Below, one piece after another: positions 1-10,500 of a stretch of 64,000 nt of DNA. The DNA lies in assembly GCA_037355855.1 (NCBI GenBank), contig CM074761.1:1302001-1366000 (forward strand). The letters run 5' to 3'. The position numbers and the translations under genes are program-made. Source of the DNA: Pseudo-nitzschia pungens. Taxonomy: Eukaryota > Bacillariophyta > Bacillariophyceae > Bacillariales > Bacillariaceae. Numbering within the stretch: the first letter of the stretch is position 1; every line of letters starts with the position of its first letter. A model generated the notes under the pieces. It saw nothing but the letters and a program-made list of their open reading frames with translations. It had not been told where the DNA came from and ran no database searches.

Positions 1-179
1 ACACTGCAAAACACTGCATAAAATCACGTGATAAACTTGACATCGAATTTCTTTTGAAATGTTATCTGATTTTACTTGACACTCGACCGACAAGGGTAAC
101 AACAATAAACTTGAACCTTGAAACATGCCTTAGCAGCAACAACAGGGGTACTTCCCCTATCCAACAGGAATAAGGAGGA

Positions 180-745
180 GGAGGAGGAGCAGGAGAAGCA
201 GCCGGAGCAGCAGCAGTGGCGGCGGGAGCAGCAGCAGGACGAGAGTAGCAGCAGCGACGGGAGCAGCCGCAGCAGCAGGGGCAGCGACGGGAGCAGCCGC
301 AGCAGCAGGGGCAGCGACGGGAGCAGCCGCAGCAGCAGGGGCAGCGGCGGGAACAGCCGCAGCAGCAGGGGCAGCGGCGGGAGCAGCAGCAGCAGGAGCA
401 GCAGGAGCAGCACGACGAGTAGCAGCAGGAGCAGCACGACGAGTAGCAGCAGGAGCAGCACGACGAGTAGCAGCGGCAGCAGCAGCAGCAGGACGACAAG
501 TAGCAGCAGCAGCGACGGGAGCAGCAGCAGCGACGGGAGCAGCAGCAGCAGCGACGGGAGCAGTGGCAGCAGCAGCAGTAGTAGCAGTAGCAGCGGCGGC
601 GGCGGCGGTGGCGGCGGGAGCGGCGGGAGCAGCAGCAGCAGCAGCAGCAGCAATGGGAGCAGGAGCAGCAGCAGCAGCAGCGATGGGAGCAGGAGCAGCA
701 GCAGCAGCAGCAGCAGCGGGGGGGGGGCGGCGGGAACAGCAGCAG
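180..745. repeat. AGC-rich trinucleotide/minisatellite tract
   Basis: About 560 bp built from AGC, GGG and ACG trinucleotides. It contains a 30-bp unit repeated about four times near 255-380 and a 24-bp unit repeated about three times near 404-475. Several frames on both strands stay open only because the repeat lacks stop codons; they encode poly-Ser, poly-Ala or poly-Leu, and the plus-strand poly-Ser frame has no in-frame ATG. I therefore call it a repeat rather than a gene. It ends in a run of nine G's near 719-727. Confidence 0.85.
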
Positions 746-840
746 GACTCAAATATTTTGTGAGCTGAGCCTACAATAAGAAATTTGGAAAACAGTCCCG
801 GGATGGAAGATTCCGCGACTCTCAACTCCCATTTCAGTCG

Positions 841-1356
841 GTTTGTTGCCTTAGTTGCGCACCTCGTGTTAAAATACGGGAATAAAAATCTACCAAATGA
901 GCCAATTTACTGGAAATTGAAACGCAACCGATACTGTATTAAAAACCGTTGAAAATAAAGCTGTACCTCTAGGTCTGATGAGGTGCGAGTGACGTATTGA
1001 GTATGTAGGAGCTTCCACGTAGAAGGTTGTACTAGCGCGTAGCGCGCGCAACAATGGTTGCATATTGCCGATATCGTACCGGTACCGTAAGGTTACTCGC
1101 ACCATTCAGACGGAGCATTGTAGTCTGCGCAACTACAAAAAATAATGGTGTTCTCGGTCAGTTTCGTTCGGAAAATTATTTAAGCGCCAACGGACTTACT
1201 GTCATCTCAATCTTGATTCTACGAACTGACGGTAGTGATACCAATACAGGTAACCTTACTACGGAATTCATAATATGTTCTCTCATATTTTCCACAGAAA
1301 TTACTTCGTGATTGTACGATAACCTTACCGGTACGAATAAGTTACTTTCAAAGACA
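841..1356. other. Intergenic region upstream of TLC-domain gene
   Basis: No gene seen. It contains GTACCGGTAC-type palindromic words near 1070-1095 and 1330. It probably includes the promoter and 5' UTR of the downstream membrane-protein gene, but no core promoter element could be assigned with confidence. Confidence 0.4.
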
Positions 1357-2463
1357 ATGAGCAAGGTTATCGATGTTTTTCATGAAAAGATATTTTTTTT
1401 CGAAATGAGAAATGCCGAGGATCTCGATGATAAAAAACTTCGAACCATTTTTTTCTTTTACCGTTCCGCTCAGCAGTTACTGGTCTCGTACCCCTGTCAT
1501 CAACAGCGCACCTCATACACATCCAACAACATCATCAATCTTGGCATAAAGATGCTTTCAGAATTTGTTACAAAGAAATTCCCGTTGCTGTTGCCGTACG
1601 GGTTGAAATGTTTGGGTTGGCACCTCGCCCTTTTCATCACTTTCCGACACTTAATGCCGTCCAGAAGAAGTAGCATCAATGGTGGAGAAACCACGGATGA
1701 TTTTCCGTGGAAAAAATCTCCTGCATTGACAGCTCACAGAATCGTTGCATTGTCTGCAATGATACATTGGACTCATCTTGGATTCCGCCACGTTGCTCAG
1801 TACGACTACAACGCAGCCACGGAGTCCGAATCTGAAATTGCAGCGCTTGCCTTTGTACCTGCTGGATATGATATTGCGCAGTATGCCATGGGCGCCTTAA
1901 TCATTTGGGATATACCTTCGAGCCTTATCGGCGCTTCAGGACCAACCGATATCATGATGCATCTTCATCATTTGGGCATGGTGTTGGTAACATCTTGCGT
2001 TTTGGGTCTTGTCGGGCCTTCATCTGGTAACAACAATGGGATTGTCGGTACTCATGTCGCTCCTGTGTTTTTGGGAGTGATTGAACTTTCGTCGATCCCG
2101 CTGCAGATTGTTGATCTGTTTCATCCTAAGAAATCACCCCATTGGAACAAGTTTGCGACCGATAAGTCGCCGAGTTCATTCTTTCAGAAAGTATGCGCCA
2201 CAGCAAATGAAGTATCCAGAATTTTGTTTGCGATCCTTTTTCTTCTGGTGAGAGGGCTATACTTCCCATACATGGTAGTAACGGCTGCTATACCTGATTT
2301 TTATGAAGAAGGTAGTTCACCGTCCATGGTTCTCTTTGTAATGTGTATTCTTTTCACAGCACTTCAAATGTATTGGGGGATTTTGGTGTTGGGTCAGGTG
2401 AAGAAAGCTTTGGTTGGAAAAACAGAAGTCGGAACGACAAAAACCGATGCTAAGGCAGATTAG
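1357..2463 (+). CDS. TLC (TRAM/LAG1/CLN8)-domain membrane protein
   Basis: Single-exon protein of 368 aa from the first in-frame ATG; a second ATG at 1552 gives 303 aa and begins just before the first hydrophobic helix, so it may be the real start. Several hydrophobic segments are visible, and the central MMHLHHLGM stretch (near residue 200, His-rich and membrane-embedded) followed by a helix with Glu-Leu-Ser-Ser and a final helix containing LQMYWGILVL is the pattern of TLC domains. TLC proteins act in the ER or other membranes as ceramide synthases or lipid-sensing/transfer proteins. This one lacks an obvious ceramide-synthase homeobox region, so a non-enzymatic TMEM56/CLN8-like member is the likelier type. 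The tail is hydrophilic and Lys/Thr-rich. Family assignment is by eye. Confidence 0.7.
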   Translation: MSKVIDVFHEKIFFFEMRNAEDLDDKKLRTIFFFYRSAQQLLVSYPCHQQRTSYTSNNIINLGIKMLSEFVTKKFPLLLPYGLKCLGWHLALFITFRHLMPSRRSSINGGETTDDFPWKKSPALTAHRIVALSAMIHWTHLGFRHVAQYDYNAATESESEIAALAFVPAGYDIAQYAMGALIIWDIPSSLIGASGPTDIMMHLHHLGMVLVTSCVLGLVGPSSGNNNGIVGTHVAPVFLGVIELSSIPLQIVDLFHPKKSPHWNKFATDKSPSSFFQKVCATANEVSRILFAILFLLVRGLYFPYMVVTAAIPDFYEEGSSPSMVLFVMCILFTALQMYWGILVLGQVKKALVGKTEVGTTKTDAKAD

Positions 2464-3517
2464 AGCACGGGTTTTGGTCTTTGGTTGGTCAGATGAAAGG
2501 AGCTATGTTTGAAAATGGAAAGCTTGGAACGACAGAGAAAAATGTTGAGGCAGCAAAGAGGACACAAAACAGTAGAGCACAAAAAATAATGACATTTTTT
2601 CATACCATGGCACGGTTTCTGCCCGCATTATTGGTGACTCAGAACATGCCGGAGTGTGGCCTAACTCGATAGCATTGTACGAGTATGCAACCTTGATCGT
2701 TGCTCGCAGAGTCGGTGAAAACTATTTTCGGCTTGATGCAGCAGAAAGATGTTTTCATTTCATTTTTCTTCATCGTCACATGGGGTCGCGGCCGTCATTC
2801 TTACTCCATCTTATCGTTCCATACACCTTAATGCTTCACTCCTTTTGTGACTTGACCCAAATACTTCCGAAAGAGAGACAGCATTCAATTTCTAATGAAG
2901 ATGAATCAACAAAAGACGGCAAAGTGACCATTACCTAGGATAAGATGTAGTTCACTGAAATGAAAACAATGTTGTACTCAGGGTTAAGACGCTGACCTTT
3001 CAAACTGAATGAGTTGAACCCTAATCTTCGATAGAACGTGAATCTAGAGTACATTGAAATCGACCATAGACGAAAGAATTTACAACTACAAGTATATTCG
3101 ATTCGTTTCTTACGTTTTGGATTATTATTACAAGAATTATGCAGTGTTGGTAGGCATTGGTAGCGTTGTCACTGAGGAAAAACAGAAATACGTTCATGGG
3201 AATATGTGCACATTACTTCCCGTTACAAATTTCATCCTTTTTTTTCCTGTCTGATGGTTATTTTGTATACAATTGCATCTGTTCGGACAAAACATTGAGT
3301 CTCAAGTTTCATGACCAAGTATGTACAGAGTTTCTCGAAAATGTCATAGCCAATTGTTTCGAGCAGTTCAGGAAGATTATTGCAAGGAATCTCAGGAGAT
3401 CTTGGTATTGATACTATATGTGCGACGAAGTTATTCTGAGGGTGTGGTTATATATCCACAAAGTGACCCCACTCTTCCGTTTTCCGTTGATCCTTGTTGG
3501 TTTTGGCGAAGTAAGTA
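2464..3517. other. Intergenic region, no gene seen
   Basis: Only short open frames without codon bias or recognisable products. The 3' UTR of the TLC-domain gene presumably lies at its start. Confidence 0.5.
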
Positions 3518-3796
3518 TCAAGTGATCTCGTACTTTCGAGGGTTCTGGGACTGCAGGGACCGTTGTTGTAACTTCGGTCTCGGACACTGACAGAATTTGA
3601 TCTGGAAGAAGCAGGGGATAGTGAACCCGACGCTGATTCTCTTGCGGAGTCGTTGTGGGATGAGAGGTAGATGGAGGATGTCGACGAGCACGAGGTCGTC
3701 AAGGATGTCCTCGACCGTATACAACACGATCGTCTCATAGTCTTCCGACTGGAAGAGGAATAACTGTTCATCAAAATACCGGGCATTGTAGGAGAT
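3518..3796 (-). pseudogene. Coding remnant, unrecognised product
   Basis: A minus-strand frame is open from just after a TGA at 3799-3797 to a TGA ending at 3518. It reads like real protein (for example YETIVLYTVEDILDDLVLVD) with C/G-rich third codon positions. There is no in-frame ATG at its start, and no AG acceptor lies between the upstream stop and the open stretch. An overlapping Ser-rich frame with an ATG at 3786 (112 aa) is probably its shadow, though it could be the gene instead. I read this as a truncated or decayed gene piece; an unrecognised exon is the alternative. The product is not recognised. Confidence 0.35.
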
Positions 3797-3799
3797 TCA

Positions 3800-6202
3800 G
3801 GTAGGATTTTGCGAATATAGTATGTCAGTCAGCTTTTGTGATACAAGTACTTGTAGTCCAACTGTCATCAGCGTACGCTTGTTTTATGGACAATTCGATG
3901 TTCTGCAATGCATGAAGATGAAGAAGCTTTGCCGCTTGTGCCGTGTGAACGAATGCATTACTTTTACACTCAACAACCAGGAAGAACGCGAAGTGGAAAC
4001 GTAAGCAAAATTTGGAAACTGCGAATGCGTTTCATGCCATCATGTTACGTGTTGAGCAAAAAAATGAACCCTTTACGATCGATGACAACTCTTACGTATT
4101 TTTTTCTTTTTAACTGTTCGTCTAACCTCGCTATTATAAGCAACACTTAAACAACATAATCTGCCACCTCAGCGAATACGTTCGAATTGTTTTTGTTCAT
4201 GATTGGTTCGTTAATTATTGTGGAACAATGGTGTCAAGATTTGGGTGACGAAAACTTGAAAGAAAATCGTCATTCAGAATGCTTTTGACATTCATGAATA
4301 ATCGAACTGAACAGGTAAGACACATCCCCAAATTGCACGAAGAAAGTTCATTTGTTGAACAGAAGAAATACTACTACTACTTGCATTAACGTTGCATGAA
4401 GGAATGCTGTCTGCCGGCACTTTGTGCAGTAAGGTTCCCTAATACGAGTACGAGTACAGGTATGATACGATAAGGTATGAGGTAAACCTTAGAGATCAGA
4501 TCACGTTCCAAGTTTGGTAGGGCAAATTGCTGTACTCGTAAGGTTACCTGTACAAGAATACAACTAAGGCTTACCAGAAAAAGTGTTGACATAATATTTT
4601 TAGCGTGAGTTCCAAGAGTAGTACGGTAATTACGAGTACAAGGGACCTTAATGCTCAGGTTAGCCTAGGAGTCTACACTTGAGGTAAGTACCGACCGAAT
4701 CGATCCGGTGCCTTAGGCATTTTCCAGCAATCGCACAATTCGAAAATAAACCTTACTTTGCTTGACGTCATTAGTGACGGTAACTTAGTTTTTTGAAGCA
4801 TCGAGCGATTCCCAAAAAATTTAGTGGTGCTTCAACGTCGAAGTATTTTCATGTGAAGATGAACACTATTTCACTGTGGAAAGAACAAAATGATTAAGTT
4901 TGGGGCAGAAACTGAGCAAACCTTATACTTCTTGAAACTAGTGCTTTAACCCCAGAAAAAGCTCAGGTAATACTTTGAAGATCAACAAAACATATCAAAG
5001 GAATGGACTCTGATTGATGATTCATTCAGAGGTGCAAAATTGTACGCGACACAGGTTTCTCCTCGTATCATTCCACAATATTATGAGACCTTCTTCGTGC
5101 ATCTCCTACTCGACCACAATCCCAGTAGTCTCGATCAAGTCTTTTGATCGCATAATTCCCATTCTTTTCATTCTTAGTAAGGTTTACTACCAACCGAACT
5201 CCTCACCAAAGATTGAAACCATCCGATGATTTCTAAAAAAAAAGTCTAACAGCATAAGCATCCACCAACCGAGACATACTGTACTCGACAAAAAATATCG
5301 TACAGGTAACCCTACAAGTTCAAAGAAATTACCTTGCAGTATGGTTGTGCCGGTACAATTACTGTACCGTATTGGTTGAAAACTAATTCTACTTGTATTC
5401 AACGCTGTAATGGATTACCGGTACAACAGTAGGAGTATCGCTAATTATTTTTTTTATCTCATCTACACGTGTACTACTACTACGTATTTATTTTTTGTGC
5501 TTCAATTGTCGAAGGAGTATCAAAATAACAATGACCTACCGATTTTCCATTCATGCCTTAGTTTATCGTGGATGATGGTCTTCAATCGTGCATGAGCGTT
5601 GAATGAAAATACGAAATTATTGTACGTGCGGAGGTTGTAATTATTTGTATCACATACTTGTACCGGTACGTAATCTTAACCTTACAATTCCTTCTGCTCC
5701 ATAGTTCGTAGTACACGTAAGTTACGCGAAATTGGTCATACCGTTTGATGTCTTCTCCTGTTTTTTTGTCCAGGTATTCTATCCTATTAACATTCGGCCA
5801 TTCGACACCACTCTCTATCATACGGCACGGTAGAACCGGGATTGATGGGTATCTCCAACTTTTATCCGGTACTGCAGAAATTGTTTCTTACATCCAATAA
5901 TGTAGCGGGTCTTGTGTCTGGCCTCGCTTTCACAAGGCAGTCGCGATTTTCTTCGTTTTTTTTTTCGACCGAAATTGAACTTGCATCTCAAACATCACTC
6001 GGCTTCGAGTGATACAAATGACAATAATACTGTAAGAATAATACAAGAAATCAAGAAAGACGAAGCAGCAAGGTCTAGGTGGCTGGAATTACATCGTTTT
6101 TAACAGCACAGGACCACTCATAAGTTGTACTTTGAGACAGACTGAAAACACATACTGGTACACAACGAAGAGAGAAGAAACCAAAAACAGATTGAGAGGA
6201 CA
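3800..6202. other. Long intergenic region with GTAC-palindrome words
   Basis: About 2.4 kb without a supportable gene. Words such as GTACGAGTAC, AAGGTTACC and TACCGGTAC recur near 4430-4690, 5270-5430 and 5660-5720. Short open frames here show no codon bias. The end probably holds the promoter and 5' UTR of the next gene. Confidence 0.5.
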
Positions 6203-6928
6203 ATGGTTATCCAACAGAAATCGCAAAATGAAAGAATGCTGGACGAAGGAGATCTCACTTTTATAAGTTGTGGTCTGGATCGATCCTGCCCAAAGAGTGT
6301 GACCACTCCGCAAGCTCAAGGCATACGGTTGGATCAATATCAAAGCACGATTAGAGGGAATCAAAACAAACGGCAGCGACGACAAAGCTATACGGTTACA
6401 ACAGCTGCATCAGCCACGCAACATTTTCTCGTCGCTCCGACTGCGTTACCAAGACTTAAACCTTCCGCCGTTCCGGACCATGATTTTGAATGGTACGATC
6501 TCGATGCAATTCGTGAAGCAGACGGCAGCAGCAGCAGTGACAAACGTGCGATCGTGGTCGGTCATCATGACTTCAATGCGGGTTTAGTTTTTACCACTGA
6601 GAGACAAATCCTGGTCAAGGGGGTGGAAGTTAACGTAGTCAACCCCTGTCGGAACAAAATGAAGCAGAAGAAAGATTTGTTCTTTTGGGTCAACGGAGGG
6701 CATGACAAGAAAAGAGTGGAAGAGACACCTTTTGAGAAAGAAGAGCGTGAATTTCGAGAACGAATGCAAGAATTGGAGGACGAGATCAATGATAATGCTT
6801 CATCTTCGCTTTCTAGTTCGTTGTCATCTATTCTCGATGGAGTCCAAAAAGAAAATGATAGTGATAGTGATCCTGATGCTGGTTTCGTTGTCGCTCGGCA
6901 GCTTGGGGATCCCATGATTCGATCGTGA
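6203..6928 (+). CDS. Hypothetical protein, charged and Ser-rich
   Basis: A 241-aa open frame starting at an ATG. I do not recognise a family. Residues roughly 75-150 are the most protein-like, with an FEWYDLDAIREAD stretch followed by hydrophobic segments around VVGHHDF and LVKGVEVNVV, which suggests a small beta-rich domain. It then becomes helical and charged (EKEEREFRERMQELEDEIND), Ser-rich, and ends acidic (DSDSDPD). There is no signal peptide or membrane segment, so a soluble nuclear or cytosolic protein is likely. An upstream exon cannot be excluded: a frame at 5912-6103 ends just before it in another phase. Coding status is supported by length and composition only. Confidence 0.55.
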   Translation: MVIQQKSQNERMLDEGDLTFISCGLDRSCPKSVTTPQAQGIRLDQYQSTIRGNQNKRQRRQSYTVTTAASATQHFLVAPTALPRLKPSAVPDHDFEWYDLDAIREADGSSSSDKRAIVVGHHDFNAGLVFTTERQILVKGVEVNVVNPCRNKMKQKKDLFFWVNGGHDKKRVEETPFEKEEREFRERMQELEDEINDNASSSLSSSLSSILDGVQKENDSDSDPDAGFVVARQLGDPMIRS

Positions 6929-7527
6929 AAAAGAAAGGGGGTAAAGCACATTTGACATATTCTCCACCCTTCAACCCAATAGAAATACGAGTTAGAATAC
7001 CATAGAACGAAACAGAGTGAGTTAATCTGCGATACGGAAGATCGGGGATCTGTTGACGAACAAAGATAAAACCTTTTTGCACGGAGATGTACGCATGGTT
7101 CCGGTATCCGAGTGTTTACCACTCTATGGTAAACAATTTCATGCATCGGTTTTTTCATTGCGGGCTGAATGAGCGCTTTGAATTCGATCAATTGTTCGAT
7201 AGTTTGATAACACTCCACACTTGTTGAGGAATGCAATTTATTTACACATATTACATTTATTTAAATTTCATCTTTGGATCCCAAACCACTACACGGTATT
7301 ATGTTGTATTTCGCGCGATCGAAACTTCCATGATAAGCTCAAACTTTTTCCTTGGCATCCCCAACTCTGACAATTATAAACCTATTTGCCTTTCATCTCC
7401 CAGCTAGTTACGTCAGATTTATGCAACATAACTCGTTCACGTCCTCCGAAAAACGCAATTCTCCTCAGACTTCCATTTGAAAATAGTATTTGCCTCGTGA
7501 TTACCAATATCTTGAAAGATTTCGACA
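6929..7527. other. Intergenic region between convergent genes
   Basis: About 600 bp holding the 3' ends of the plus-strand hypothetical gene and the minus-strand gene A. No gene was seen. The AT-rich stretch near 7235-7270 is suitable for 3' processing signals, but none is assigned. Confidence 0.5.
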
Positions 7528-10500
7528 TCATTCTTTCTTCTTGAAGGCATTGTATTCCTCCTCGGTCATGTCAGAATACTCGTTGAAAATCATTGGCAAG
7601 TTTGACGACCTTCCCCCATTGTATCGTTCCAAAATCAAAAAATTAGATGCAAAGACCTGTAGTCGATCTTCGCTAAACTCTTTATCGTACCAATCACACC
7701 ATTGTTGGTAAGCTGAAATGATTCGGTGATCAGTGACCGGATCAAAAATACTTTCGTCGGTATCTGTACTTGTCATTGCTTTGTATTCGTCCTCTGTAAG
7801 ATCCGAAAACTCATTCAACACTAATTGAGCACCATTTTCCTGATGGAACTTTTCTACAGTCTGAAAATGAGCAGCAAAGATCTCAAATCGCAAATCACTG
7901 GATTCTTTGCCGTAGAAAGTGCACCATTCGATGTATGCTTCCTTTATTCGGTTTCGTTCCGAATTAAAGTCTGATATTGCTTGAGCGTCTGGGAAGGTTT
8001 CTTGAGGAGACTGATACAAAGTATCTGTAGTACTTTCCGATAACGGTGACTCACCAGGTGAACTGAACGGCAAGAAAGAATTCTTCACAAAAGACGAAAT
8101 AGGCCCACCCAGTGATTTGAGATAATTTCGATCGGCGTTATTTTTGGATGGCGTAGCTGCCGATTCAGAATCTGCAACTTCCGTGCTTGAGTCTTTTGTT
8201 TCGATGGATGTAGATGGCTGGAGAACGTCCATTGGCTCCAACAAGGTCGGAGCTGCATATAAATCGGTGCTAGAAGTATCGAATATCTCTGACTTCCATG
8301 ATGCAAATGGAGAGTAACTCGATTTCAGCGGTGCTCTGATTTTAGACAGAGCCTCTAAATAGTTCAACGCATCACTCTCTTCGCTCGACCTCTGTTGATC
8401 ACCTGAAACTCCTGTGGTCCCACTCTCAGTCTCTGATGCCGTATCTCTTTCAGGTATGGATTCGCGGTAGTCAGGTTGTGGTGCCATATACAAAGTGCCA
8501 CTGTCAGAAGAAGGTGACTTTGGTTTTGTTCCGATAGTGCCAAACGGCGAGTATGACTTCTTGGCGTAGGAACGTGCTTCACCTAGGGGATCTACGAGAT
8601 TATCGAGATAGTTTGCACTCGAAACGGTATCTAGTTTTTCTTCTTGGGAGGATATTTCATTTGATGGTGATGGTGATGGTGATGATGATTGTGATAATGA
8701 CGATGATGAAGAATCAACTGCTGGCGGCTTATACAAAACACCATTATCGGATGCTGATGCCTTCGGTTTTTGGCTAACCTTTCCGAACGGGGAATAGGAT
8801 TTTTTGCTTTCTGAAGCATCAGCGACTTGGACATTGAGATCTTCCAGATAGTTTGCTTCAGCTGTTACATCCGATTCATCGTCAAGAGGTAATTCTAATG
8901 GTGGGTTGTACAAGGTGTCAGACATTGATTCTGACGTTTCCCTGTTGATCCATTCTTTTGAGCTGAATGGAGAGTAAGATGTTTTGCTCTTGATAGTTGA
9001 AGTACTCTTTGCGGGAACTTCATTATCTCCACGCGAGTCCAGTAATGATGAGTCGAAACTTTCTTCGTCCGACAACCGCTCGTTATCTGATTGTGCAGGG
9101 GGACGATACAAGAATTCGTTGCCAGTTGTCAATCCTTTTAAATTCTTTCCTCCGTCTCCGAACGGGGAAAAGGACTTCTTTCCACTGGAAAATACAGAAC
9201 TCAATGGTGCAATCAGATGATCAAGGTATTTCGATACTGGAGTAGCGTCTCGTTCTTCCTCGGAAGAAAGATCGAATGATTCTCCTTTTGGTGGCCCGTA
9301 CAAAGAGTCTTTCGACGTTGGTGCCTTCGGTTTCTCTCCCGTTGAGCCAAATGGAGCATAGGACTTCTTGCCGCTGCCAGAGGTAGCACCTAGTCTGAGC
9401 ACAAGACGATCCAAATAGTTTGCTACCGGTATCATGTCTCTTTCTTCGTCTGATGGAAGCTCGTGTCCCGATGATTCTGCTGTCGGTGTTCTATACGAGG
9501 AGTCACTGCTGGAGGTTGGTGACTTTTGTTTTTCTCCTGTTTTCAAGCCAAATGGTAAATAGGATGTCTTGCTGCCGTTGAATGTCGCTTTCGGTGAGAC
9601 TTCGAGACGGTCGAGATTTGTTGCTGGAACAGCATCTATTTCTCCGTCGGTTTTTGGTTCGTTGGGTGGAGTAGCGGGGGGCTTGTACAAAAAGTCGTTG
9701 CTAGAACTTGATCCCTTCGGTTTTTCACCACGGTCCAAGCCAAATGGCGAGAAGGACTTCTTACTACGCGAAGACGCACTTAAGGGGACTACAAGTCGTT
9801 GAAGATAGTTTGCCACAGGTATGCTATCTCTTTCCTCTTCAAATGGAAGATTGACATCCAATGGCTGCTCCCTATAGAGAGAGTCCACTTTAGGTGCCTT
9901 CGGTATACCACGCCCAAACGGAGAAAATGATCTTTTTACAGATCCGCCACCTTTGCTACTGACATCTTTCAACGGAATGATCAAACGGTCTAAATAGTTG
10001 GACACCTGAATTCTGTCTCTCTCGTTTTCTTTTGGCAGATCGAAGTCAGATTCGGATGGGCTGTACAGCGAGGTCTCGTGTATTTTTTCTGAGAAAGTAA
10101 GAAATGTGAAGATTTAAAATATGCTTAGTTAGACCGTCACATTCGACACGTGGTTGTAGTGTATATGTTATGTAGGTATGCTTTTATTAGGAGTTACCTG
10201 GAGAATACAATCCCTTATCTCTAACTGCTTTGGGCTTTGTACCAAATGGAGAATATGACTTCTTCACACCCGACGGAGCATTCGAATCGTCCAAACCGGT
10301 CAAATATGAGCCCTGAGAAGAGGTGACGGGTTCCAAAGACTCCGTCGTTGAACCTTCATTCGTACTCGGCTCTTCGCTAACTGCAAGAGGGGCATCATAC
10401 AACGAATCACTTGATGTTTGCCATGTCTTTGTGGCTCCAAAAGGTGAATATGACGATTTTAGGGCAGCAGCTCCGCCTCCGTTGGTTTTCGCCATTGAAT

